Positions 56,461 through 64,000 of a stretch of DNA of 64,000 nt are shown piece after piece. A model generated the notes under the pieces. The model had not been told where the DNA came from, did no database searches, and was given only the letters and a program-made list of their open reading frames with translations. A program made the translations under genes and the position numbers. Source of the DNA: Hymenobacter polaris. GTDB taxonomy: Bacteria > Bacteroidota > Bacteroidia > Cytophagales > Hymenobacteraceae. The stretch is from contig NZ_JABBGH010000002.1 of the NCBI RefSeq assembly GCF_012927305.1, positions 124,001-188,000 on the forward strand. Direction: 5' to 3'. How positions within the stretch are numbered: position 1 is the first letter of the stretch; every line of letters begins with the position of its first letter.

Positions 56461-58716
56461 CTACTGCGCGGGCGCCGGGCCAGCCAGCGCCGCCGCGCGG
56501 CTCACCTGCCCGGCAAAGCGCTCCAGGGCCGCGGCCGTGCGCTTTATCTGCTCGTCGGCCTCGGCCCACTTGCGCTCCTCCACGGCTTCGCGGATGCCGG
56601 GCAGCGTTTTCACGCCGTAGCCGGTGTAGAAGCCGGGCGCGTAGAGCTGGTGCCGGTACCAGGGCCGGCGCGGCAGGCCCTCGGTGCTCAGGAGCTGCTG
56701 CTCGGCTTGGTAGAGCAGTTGGTCGAGCGCCTTTTGGCGGTCGGCGGGCAGGGCGGCGCCGGCTTTGCGGGCCTGGGCGTAGGCCTGCGCGCTTTGCTCT
56801 ACCTTGGCCAGGGCATTGTCAAGGGGCGCGAAATTGAGGTAGGGCACCGCCTCTTGCGCTTTGGGCGGCAGCAGTGGCTGGCTGGGGTTGGCCACGGCCT
56901 CGTAGCGGTGTTCGGCCAGCAGCTTGTTTTGCTTGTCGGTGTCGGTGCGCATGGTTTCGGCCAGCGTCTTTACCTCGCTGCCGTACTTGGCCACGTTGTT
57001 GGCAAAGCCCTGAAATTCGAAGGGCAACACGTCGGCCTCGGCCAGGCGCAGGCTGGTGCGGCCCATGGTTTGAGCCAGGGCCACGCCATAGGCAAAGGTG
57101 GGGTCCTTGAAACGCACGAAGTCGTCGAACGAGTCGTAGATGGAGTGATACTCGCCGCCCGCCGCCTCGCCACCGAAGCCCACGTTCAAGGACGGAATGC
57201 CTAGGTGCTGAATGTAGGGCGAGTAGTCGGAGCCGGCCCCTAGGGCGCCCAGGCGCAGGTCGGCCCGGTCGCGGGCCTCGCGCTGGGCTTCGGGCGTGCC
57301 GCTCACTAGGTCCAGGGCCCGGCGCCGCTCGGCAATCGACATCCCCTTTTCGGGGTCGGGCACGTCGCGCGCCACTTGGTTGAAGAACTTTTCGAGCGCG
57401 TGCGAGCCGGCGGCGCTCAAGAAGCCCCGGTCGCTGTTGTCGGTATTTAGGTAGGCCACCACGTGCTGCTGCAAGGCGGCGGCGTTGGTTTCGGCCCATT
57501 CCGTCGAGCCCAGCAGGCCCGGCTCCTCACCGTCCCAGGCGCAAAACATAATAGTGCGTCGGGGCCGCCAGCCAGTTTTCACCAGCTCGCCGATGGCCTG
57601 GGCCTCGGCCAGCTCGGCCACCAGGCCGCTGAGCGGGTCGTTGGCGCCGTTCACCCAGGCGTCGTGGTGGTTGCCGCGCAGTATCCACTCGTCGGGCAGC
57701 TCGCGGCCTTTGAGGGTGGCGATGACATTATAGACCGGCTCGGTTTTCCAATTGAAGGCCAGCTGCAAATGCACTTTAGCCGGTCCGGGTCCGAGGTGGT
57801 ACGGAATAGGTAGCGCGCCGCGCCAGGCCTCGGGCGCCATGGGGCCGGCCAGGGCCCGCAGCAGCGGCAGCGCGTCGCCGTACGAGATGGGCAGCACCGG
57901 AATTTGGGCAATGGTGGGCGCCTTGCGGTAGTCGAGGCGCTTGGCGTTTTTGGTGGAGCCGTAGCCGGGCGTGAGCGGGTCGCCGGGGTAGGTGGGCATG
58001 TCGAGCACCGAGCCGCGCTGGGCGCCGGTTTCGGGCTTAAAGGGCCCTAGGGGGTACACGTCGCCCTGGGCGTAGCCGTCGTCTTTGGGGTCGGAGTAAA
58101 TCAGGCAGCCGATGGCGCCCATCTCGGCGGCCACCTTGGGCTTGATGCCGCGCCACGAGCCGCCGTACTTGGCAATCACGATTTTACCCTTCACGTCGAT
58201 GCCGCGTCGCGCCAGCTCCTCGTAGTCCCTGGGGATGCCGTAGTTCACAAACACCAGCTCGGCCGTCACGTCGCCGTCCTTCGAGAAGCAGTTGTAAGTG
58301 GGCAGCTGCTCGGCGGTCTGGCCCGAGGTGGCATCTTCCGGCACCGGCTTTTCGGTGAGGCTGGCCGTGTAGGGCGTGGGCGCCAGCAGCTCCAGCGCCC
58401 GCAGCTTGGGCGTCGGGAAGAGCACGTACGATACGTCGATGCGCGTGTCGTAGCCCCAGCTCTTAAACAGGCCGGCCATGTACTCGGCGTTGTCCTTATC
58501 GTAGGGCGAGCCCACGTGGTGGGGGTGGGCAGCCAGGCGCTTCATCCACTGCCGCAAGTCGTCGGCCTTGAGCTGCGCGTCGAAGCGGCTTTCGAGGGCG
58601 TACTCGGTGGCGGCGCGGGCGGGCGTAAAGCCCAGCAGAGGCCTAGGGTCGGGCTGGGCGATGGCAGCCTGAGCTAGTAGGCTGAAGGCCAGTAAAAAGG
58701 AGTAGCAGTTGGGCAT
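56461..58716 (-). CDS. Secreted M28 metallopeptidase, glutamate carboxypeptidase II-like
   Basis: A 751-residue protein with a signal peptide ending AAIAQ. Zinc ligands align with human GCPII: His350 and Asp360 (GNHHDAWVNGANDPLSG), the WDGEEPGLLGSTEW block with the catalytic Glu, and later NTDNSDRGF and the final His region GEYHSIYDSFDDF. A PA-like apical domain (TAELVFVNYGIPRDYEELARRGIDVKGKIVIAKYGGSWRG) and a C-terminal transferrin-receptor-like dimerisation domain are present. It trims C-terminal acidic residues or general peptides outside the cytoplasm and probably works with the S33 enzyme downstream. Confidence 0.93.
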   Translation of the reverse strand: MPNCYSFLLAFSLLAQAAIAQPDPRPLLGFTPARAATEYALESRFDAQLKADDLRQWMKRLAAHPHHVGSPYDKDNAEYMAGLFKSWGYDTRIDVSYVLFPTPKLRALELLAPTPYTASLTEKPVPEDATSGQTAEQLPTYNCFSKDGDVTAELVFVNYGIPRDYEELARRGIDVKGKIVIAKYGGSWRGIKPKVAAEMGAIGCLIYSDPKDDGYAQGDVYPLGPFKPETGAQRGSVLDMPTYPGDPLTPGYGSTKNAKRLDYRKAPTIAQIPVLPISYGDALPLLRALAGPMAPEAWRGALPIPYHLGPGPAKVHLQLAFNWKTEPVYNVIATLKGRELPDEWILRGNHHDAWVNGANDPLSGLVAELAEAQAIGELVKTGWRPRRTIMFCAWDGEEPGLLGSTEWAETNAAALQQHVVAYLNTDNSDRGFLSAAGSHALEKFFNQVARDVPDPEKGMSIAERRRALDLVSGTPEAQREARDRADLRLGALGAGSDYSPYIQHLGIPSLNVGFGGEAAGGEYHSIYDSFDDFVRFKDPTFAYGVALAQTMGRTSLRLAEADVLPFEFQGFANNVAKYGSEVKTLAETMRTDTDKQNKLLAEHRYEAVANPSQPLLPPKAQEAVPYLNFAPLDNALAKVEQSAQAYAQARKAGAALPADRQKALDQLLYQAEQQLLSTEGLPRRPWYRHQLYAPGFYTGYGVKTLPGIREAVEERKWAEADEQIKRTAAALERFAGQVSRAAALAGPAPAQ

Positions 58717-58750
58717 AGTGTGCTTTTTCCGCTAAAGAAAAGCACTAATT

Positions 58751-58856
58751 GGTGTTTTACCGCAGAAGACGCGGAGGGCTTCGTAGAAGGAACGCAGAAG
58801 AACGACCTCTGCGCTTCCTCTGCGGAGCCCTCCGCGTCTTCTGCGGTGAAAACACC
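58751..58856. repeat. Inverted repeat of the CCGCAGAAGACGCGGAGG type
   Basis: GGTGTTTTACCGCAGAAGAC... (58751-58780) and its complement (58826-58856) differ by one inserted base. The words CCGCAGAAG, GACGCGGAGG and AACGCAGAAG recall a repeat vocabulary seen in many bacterial genomes. It lies between the small acidic gene and the M28 gene. Confidence 0.8.
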
Positions 58857-58857
58857 G

Positions 58858-59034
58858 TTACCCGCTATAGCCGCCGCCGCTTTCGGGCTCGGTGGCGCTG
58901 CCGCCGGCCTTGTCGGGGGTGGGCAGGTCCGATTCGGTTTTCACTTCGAGGTGGCTATAGTCGGGCACACCGTCGCCCTGCACGGGTACGGGCGGCTCGG
59001 TGTGGGGGTCGGGGGTAGGAGTGGGCTGGTTCAT
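58858..59034 (-). CDS. Small acidic Pro-rich protein, 58 aa
   Basis: MNQPTPTPDPHTEPPVPVQ then a D/E-rich stretch ending ATEPESGGGYSG, starting at ATG 59034. It has no signal peptide or hydrophobic segment and is probably disordered. Small proteins of this sort are common in Hymenobacter. It could be real but the evidence is only the open frame and start. Confidence 0.45.
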   Translation of the reverse strand: MNQPTPTPDPHTEPPVPVQGDGVPDYSHLEVKTESDLPTPDKAGGSATEPESGGGYSG

Positions 59035-59102
59035 GGGTTGGCTAGCTAAAGGGGCTACTAGGGGGTGTACGGCCCGCGGCCGGCCAGGGCTGCCGGGCGG
59101 CG

Positions 59103-59110
59103 TACTTTTG
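59103..59110 (+). promoter_or_regulatory. Candidate -7 box for fumC (TACTTTTG)
   Basis: Exact TAnnTTTG match 54 nt before the fumC ATG. No clear -33 TTTG was found at the expected distance. Confidence 0.45.
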
Positions 59111-59163
59111 CCCCCGTTAGTAGTGCGTTTCTCCACCCATTTACCCTTTCAGTTAGTTAGGTA

Positions 59164-60567
<1,404 letters not shown>

Positions 60568-60592
60568 CCCTAGGGGTACTTTGTTGTAAACC

Positions 60593-60677
60593 GAACGTCA
60601 TGCTGAGTTTGTCGAAGCATCTCTACCGCGCCAGTCGTGTTCGATAGAGATGCTTCGACAAGCTCAGCATGACGTTC
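60593..60677. repeat. REP-like palindrome, copy 5
   Basis: Arms 60593-60625 and 60645-60677 pair over 33 bp with one mismatch (GAGTTTG against GAGCTTG). The core GTCATGCTGAG..TTGTCGAAGC is shared with copies 1-3; the outer GAAC/GTTC is copy-specific. Located between fumC and the small HExxH gene. Confidence 0.9.
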
Positions 60678-60720
60678 TTTAGTAGCAGCTTACCTGGGCT
60701 TATTTCCGTAGAAGCCGGCT

Positions 60721-61338
60721 ATGCGTAACCTCCTCCTTACAGCCCTTCTGGCCGCGCCGCTGTTCGCTAAAGCCCAGGAAGGCCAGGGCCTCGGCCAAGC
60801 CACGCCCGTTGACGATGCCACGGCGCAAGCCCTATTTGCCCAGGCCGCCCGGCAGTACCCCAAGTTCACCCAGGCCCTGGCCGACGTGCGCCAGCACGAC
60901 CCGCTGCTGCGGCGCTTCGTGGTGGTAGACGCCCGCGGGCCACTGGGCTCGCCGGCGGCCGCCTTTGGCAATGGGGCGGTGCGGCTCGACCGGCGCTTTC
61001 TGGAGCAGCCTAGGCCCGGCTTCGACGACAACCGGCTGGTGGTGGTGCTTTACCACGAGGTGGGCCACCTGCACTACTTCCGGGCCGTGCCGCCCGCCCA
61101 GCGCAATTCGCAGGCTAGCGAGCGCGCCGCCTTCGACTACTCCCTGCTGAAAACCAAGGCCCTGGCCGAAGCCGGCGACTGCGGCCCGCTGCAAACCGGC
61201 CTGCGCTTTATGCTGCTGCGCAGCCAGTCGGATAACCTGGCCGACCCGCACGTGCGCGCCCTCAAAACCCTGGTGGCCGAGCCTGCCTACGCCGACTACC
61301 AGGCCTACGCGGCGGCGCACTGCTCCGCTCAGCCCTAG
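60721..61338 (+). CDS. Small secreted HExxH protein, putative metallopeptidase
   Basis: A 205-residue protein with a signal peptide ending AKAQ. The zinc-peptidase motif His112-Glu-Val-Gly-His116 (VVVLYHEVGHLHYF) is followed 18 residues later by Glu134 (ASERAAFDY), a plausible third ligand in gluzincin fashion. The rest (RQYPKFTQALADVRQHDPLLRRFVVVDARG) is not familiar. It resembles minimal gluzincin-like domains, but no named family could be assigned. Activity is inferred from the motif only. Confidence 0.65.
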   Translation: MRNLLLTALLAAPLFAKAQEGQGLGQATPVDDATAQALFAQAARQYPKFTQALADVRQHDPLLRRFVVVDARGPLGSPAAAFGNGAVRLDRRFLEQPRPGFDDNRLVVVLYHEVGHLHYFRAVPPAQRNSQASERAAFDYSLLKTKALAEAGDCGPLQTGLRFMLLRSQSDNLADPHVRALKTLVAEPAYADYQAYAAAHCSAQP

Positions 61339-61469
61339 GGGTGCCTCTTGGGGAGCGTGGTGATTTTTTAAACTGGGCATTAAACCCGCGCGCTGGCAGT
61401 GCATCCAACGGGCAGTACAGCTTGCTACGGCGGGCCATTTTATCTCCCACATTCTTTCCCAGTATTGCC

Positions 61470-61790
61470 ATGTTTAAGCGTCTGTTTTCGGCCACTATGC
61501 TGCTGGTAGTAGCCAGCCTGGCCACCGCCCAAGCTCAAACCGCCACGCCCGTAGTGCGGGCCCGCGAGCAAAACCAGCGGGCGCGCATCCGCCAAGGGGT
61601 GGCCTCGGGCGAGCTGACCCCGCGCGAAGCCGCCCGCCTGCGCGGCCGCGAAGCCGGCCTGACCGCCGAGCGCCGCGCCGACCGCGCTGACGGCGTGGTA
61701 ACCGCCCAGGAGCGCCAGGATTTGCGCCGCACTGAAAACCGCGACAGCCGCGCCATCTACCGCCAGAAGCACGACGGGCAGGTGCGCTAG
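61470..61790 (+). CDS. Small periplasmic charged helical protein
   Basis: A 106-residue protein starting MFKRLFSATMLLVVASLATAQAQ at ATG 61470. The mature part reads NQRARIRQGVASGELTPREAARLRGREAGLTAERRADRADGVVTAQERQDLRRTENRDSRAIYRQKHD. The pattern GELTxxEaxxL and DGvvTxxERxxL suggests a pair of EF-hand-like or helical-hairpin units seen in small periplasmic proteins of many Gram-negatives. Very Arg-rich. Function unknown. Confidence 0.65.
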   Translation: MFKRLFSATMLLVVASLATAQAQTATPVVRAREQNQRARIRQGVASGELTPREAARLRGREAGLTAERRADRADGVVTAQERQDLRRTENRDSRAIYRQKHDGQVR

Positions 61791-61807
61791 TTGGCCCCAC
61801 CGCTGCA

Positions 61808-61846
61808 GCAAACCGCCTCGTACCGCCTTGGTGCGGGGCGGTTTGC
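61808..61846 (+). terminator. Hairpin after the small periplasmic protein gene
   Basis: GCAAACCGCC and its complement, plus an inner CGTACC/GGTGCG pairing, form a long two-part stem. The downstream T content is weak, so efficiency is uncertain. Confidence 0.6.
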
Positions 61847-61948
61847 GTTGGTAGCCAGCCTAGGGCCTAGGGGCTTGGCCCCAGCCAGATGGCACGGCGT
61901 TACGCGTTTAGCGGGCATCTTTGCGGCCTCACCTACCCGCTATCGCCC

Positions 61949-62542
61949 ATGGATTTCTCGCAAAATATCGTGCTCGAAAACAGCCGCGTGCGCCTGCGCC
62001 CGCTCGAAGCCACCGATTTTGAGGAGCTGAAAGCCGTGGCCTTCAACCCCGAGCTGTGGCGCTACACCCTCACCCGCGCCGACGATACCGTGAGCCTGGC
62101 CGCCTACATGGCCGACGCCATTCAGCTGCGGCACGAGGAAAAGCGCTATCCGTTTGCCATTATTGACCGGGCTACGGGGCGGCTGGCGGGCAGCACCAGC
62201 TACTACCACATCGTGCCCGCCGACCAGCGCCTGAGCATCGGCTACACCTGGGTGGGCGCCGATTTTCAGCGCACCGGCCTCAACCGCGCCGCCAAGCACC
62301 TGCTGCTGAGCTACGCCTTCGACCAACTGGGCTTCGAGCGCGTGGAGCTGGAAACCGATAGCCGCAACCATAAGTCGCAAACCGCCATGCGCCGCATGGG
62401 CGCCACCGAGGAGGGCACCCTGCGCAGCCACCGCATCACGCAGGGCAACCTGCGGCGCGACACGGTGATTTTCAGCATTATTCGGCCCGAGTGGGACGAG
62501 CTGCGCCGCACCACCTTTGCCGAGTATGATGCCCGCGGCTAG
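61949..62542 (+). CDS. GNAT acetyltransferase (RimJ/RimL-like)
   Basis: A 197-residue protein starting MDFSQNIVLENSRVRLRPLEATDFEEL at ATG 61949. GNAT motifs are LSIGYTWVGADFQRTGLNRAAKHLLLSYAFDQLGFERVELETDSRNHKSQTAMRRMGATEEGTLRSHRI, with the acetyl-CoA loop (GADFQRTGLN) and the RimJ/RimL-type NHKSQTAMRRMGATEEG ending. It transfers an acetyl group to an amine, either a small molecule or a protein N-terminus. The end overlaps the start of the next gene, so they are co-transcribed. Confidence 0.9.
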   Translation: MDFSQNIVLENSRVRLRPLEATDFEELKAVAFNPELWRYTLTRADDTVSLAAYMADAIQLRHEEKRYPFAIIDRATGRLAGSTSYYHIVPADQRLSIGYTWVGADFQRTGLNRAAKHLLLSYAFDQLGFERVELETDSRNHKSQTAMRRMGATEEGTLRSHRITQGNLRRDTVIFSIIRPEWDELRRTTFAEYDARG

Positions 62543-62966
62543 CTTTCCAGACCCCCTAGGGCCGGCCCCCAACCCGGTGCCGCCCGCCCGGCGGCCGGGG
62601 CTGCTGCGCCGCCGGGCGGCCAGCTTCGGCCACGCCCTGCGCGGGGTGACGGTGGCGCTGCGCACCGAGCTGCACCTGCAGTTTCACGCGGCGGCTTCGG
62701 TAGTGGTACTGGCCCTAGGGGCCTACCTGGGCCTTAGCCGCCTCGAGTGGGCGCTGGTGGCGCTGGCCGTGGGCGGCGTGTGGACGGCCGAGCTGGTGAA
62801 CACCGCTATCGAGGCGCTCACCGATTTGGTGTCGCCGGGCTACCACCCGCTGGCGGGCAAGACCAAGGACGTGGCCGCCGGGGCTGTGCTGCTGGCCGCG
62901 CTGGCGGCGCTGGCGGTGGGGCTGCTGGTGTTTGGGCCCAAGGTGTGGGCGCGCTGGGGGCCCTAG
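62526..62966 (+). CDS. Diacylglycerol/undecaprenol kinase family membrane protein
   Basis: A protein of about 146 residues starting at ATG 62526 (or 62529), overlapping the GNAT gene by 17 bp. The family motif ELVNTAIEALTDLVSPGYHPLAGKTKDVAAGAVLLAALAAL contains the catalytic ENTAIE-like box (here ELVNTAIE), the Asp, and the KxxKDxAAGAVL segment of DgkA-type lipid kinases. Three hydrophobic helices are visible. The Gram-positive-like length and sequence fit undecaprenol kinase as well as diacylglycerol kinase. The TAG stop sits in CCCTAGGG. Confidence 0.88.
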   Translation: MMPAASFPDPLGPAPNPVPPARRPGLLRRRAASFGHALRGVTVALRTELHLQFHAAASVVVLALGAYLGLSRLEWALVALAVGGVWTAELVNTAIEALTDLVSPGYHPLAGKTKDVAAGAVLLAALAALAVGLLVFGPKVWARWGP

Positions 62967-62990
62967 GGCCGCGCTAACTATTGGGCGCGC

Positions 62991-63021
62991 TTGGCGTAAA
63001 GCAGCGAAGCTTTTACCTTTT
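62991..63021 (+). promoter_or_regulatory. Candidate promoter of the 63037 lipoprotein gene
   Basis: TTG at 62991, a 20-nt spacer and TACCTTTT at 63014, close to the Bacteroidota TTTG-N17..23-TAnnTTTG pattern. The ATG follows only 16 nt after the -7 box, so the leader would be very short. Confidence 0.45.
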
Positions 63022-63036
63022 ACGCTGCTTCGCACT

Positions 63037-63498
63037 ATGCGTTCTTTACTTCTTTCGGGGGCCACCGGCCTGGCGCTGCTGCTCGGGGCCTGCCAGCAGG
63101 ATGTGGTGGTGAACACGCCCACCACGCCGCCCGTTTCGGGCTTAGTGAGCGATGAAACCGTAGCCCCCACCAGCGCCAACACCGTAGACCCCGTGCCCGA
63201 GCGGGCCATGCGTCTCGATAGCTCCTCCCGGCCGCTGTGGCTGCGCCAGCGCATCCAAAACATCCTTTCTACCCATAAGCGCAGCCCGGTTATTCGCATC
63301 ACGCGCTACCGCTACCGCGACCAGACGGTGTACTATGAATCGGCGCCGTGCTGCGACCAGTACTCAACCCTCTACGACGAGAATGGCGCCGTGCTCTGCC
63401 ACCCCGAAGGCGGCATCACGGGCCGCGGCGACGACCGCTGCGCCAATTTTAACAAGCGCAGAACCAACGAGCTGCTCGTGTGGCAAGACCCGCGGTGA
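63037..63498 (+). CDS. DUF6970-like lipoprotein
   Basis: A 153-residue lipoprotein starting MRSLLLSGATGLALLLGACQQD at ATG 63037. After a Thr/Pro linker the domain (about 75-150) reads IRITRYRYRDQTVYYESAPCCDQYSTLYDENGAVLCHPEGGITGRGDDRCANF. The CCDQY..LYDxxGxxLCxPxGGxxGxGDxxC pattern is that of a small Bacteroidota domain I associate with DUF6970. Four conserved cysteines suggest disulfides. Function unknown. Confidence 0.75.
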   Translation: MRSLLLSGATGLALLLGACQQDVVVNTPTTPPVSGLVSDETVAPTSANTVDPVPERAMRLDSSSRPLWLRQRIQNILSTHKRSPVIRITRYRYRDQTVYYESAPCCDQYSTLYDENGAVLCHPEGGITGRGDDRCANFNKRRTNELLVWQDPR

Positions 63499-63513
63499 GG
63501 TAGTCTTTAAAAT

Positions 63514-63543
63514 AAAGAACGTCAGATGAGCATGACGTTCTTT
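63514..63543 (+). terminator. Terminator/REP remnant, copy 6
   Basis: Perfect 11-bp stem AAAGAACGTCA / TGACGTTCTTT with the loop GATGAGCA and a short T-run. The words GAACGTCA...GAGCATGACGTTC are what would remain if a REP-like palindrome (compare copy 5) lost its centre. Confidence 0.7.
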
Positions 63544-63576
63544 TGCGTTTGATTACCAATTTCATCCTCTCCCCTC

Positions 63577-64000
63577 ATGATTAACACCATTGCCAAGCTG
63601 GGTACCTTCAATGTGTGGGCCAACGAAACGCTGCTGCGCCGCATGGACTCGTCGGTGGCCGCCGGCAAAGAGATTCCGCACGGTGCGCTGCGCATTTTCA
63701 GCCACGTTATCAACGCCCAGGCCATCTGGATTGCTCGCCTCGGCGGTACCCAAAGCCCCCTCAAGGTGTGGCAGGAGCACGACCTGGCCGGCCTGCACCA
63801 CTGGCATGAGCAAACCTCGCAGCGCTTTGCCGACCTCTGCCAAACCACCGACGAAGCCGAGCTGACCCGCCACATCCAGTACAGCAACTCGCAGGGCGAC
63901 GCCTTCGATAGCCAGGTAAGCGACATCCTCACGCACTGCGTGGTGCACGCCAGCTACCACCGCGGCCAAGTAGCCACCAAAATGCGCGAGGGTGGCCTGG
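63577..64000 (+). CDS. DinB-family protein (N-terminal part)
   Basis: The gene starts at ATG 63577 (MINTIAKLGTFNVWANETLLRRM) and runs off the right edge after 141 codons. The four-helix DinB fold is indicated by FNVWANETLL, IFSHVINAQAIWIARL and ILTHCVVHASYHRGQVATKM, with three His residues (in SHVINA, THCVVH and SYHRGQ) at the usual metal-binding positions. Members are mostly thiol-transferase or uncharacterised metal-binding enzymes. The last helix lies outside the window. Confidence 0.88.
   Translation, partial: MINTIAKLGTFNVWANETLLRRMDSSVAAGKEIPHGALRIFSHVINAQAIWIARLGGTQSPLKVWQEHDLAGLHHWHEQTSQRFADLCQTTDEAELTRHIQYSNSQGDAFDSQVSDILTHCVVHASYHRGQVATKMREGGL

Overview
The window reads as chromosomal DNA from a Bacteroidota species, most probably Hymenobacter or a close relative in the Cytophagales. 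The evidence is high G+C, many lipoproteins, type IX secretion C-terminal domains on two large exoproteins, TAnnTTTG-type -7 boxes, a MG2/TonB-plug protein, Bacteroidota versions of Crp/Fnr, SucA/SucB and CsgE-H, and a strikingly iterated CCTAGG palindrome. I saw no tRNA, rRNA, CRISPR array, transposase, phage or plasmid gene.

Layout. 1-5.7 kb: 5' end of murF, a T9SS FG-GAP exoprotein, an omega-amidase/methionine aminotransferase pair and a STAS-like protein. 5.8-12.4 kb: msrA, a small secreted protein, mutS, a divergent SDR/TetR pair with a perfect operator between them, and a SpoU methyltransferase. 12.5-15.8 kb: a secreted M36 metallopeptidase and a small unknown protein. 15.9-22.7 kb: a complete curli (nucleation-precipitation, type VIII secretion) locus in the order csgE-csgF-csgG-csgA-csgB-like-csgH-lipoprotein, all on the minus strand; its CsgG carries an extra C-terminal domain. 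22.7-31 kb: TerC, YajQ, a thioesterase, a NYN-cold-shock fusion, a YdjM-like membrane protein and mfd. 31-40.4 kb: a MG2/plug protein, a DsbA-like oxidoreductase, aqpZ, an aldo/keto reductase and proB - M50-like peptidase - proA. 40.5-43.3 kb: two roadblock paralogues flanking a membrane-anchored carboxypeptidase-regulatory-like protein, next to a Crp/Fnr regulator with a matching palindrome. 43.5-48.2 kb: sucA-sucB. 48.2-56.4 kb: small secreted proteins and lipoproteins, and an ECF sigma factor followed by an anti-sigma-like zinc finger/TM/TonB-C fusion. 56.4-64 kb: an M28 peptidase, fumC, a small HExxH protein, a GNAT, a diacylglycerol-kinase-family protein, a lipoprotein and the 5' part of a DinB-family gene.

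Themes. Core metabolism (TCA: sucAB, fumC; proline: proBA) and genome maintenance (mutS, mfd) are interleaved with envelope and biofilm functions: curli, T9SS cargo and lipoproteins. Intergenic regions are rich in foldback DNA of at least five kinds, including REP-like palindromes with perfect arms up to 60 bp. The strongest genome-scale signal is the CCTAGG/CCCTAGGG palindrome, which recurs inside genes through rare codons (CTA-GGG or CCT-AGG), across stop codons (TAG) and in hairpins, much like the HIP1 palindrome of cyanobacteria.
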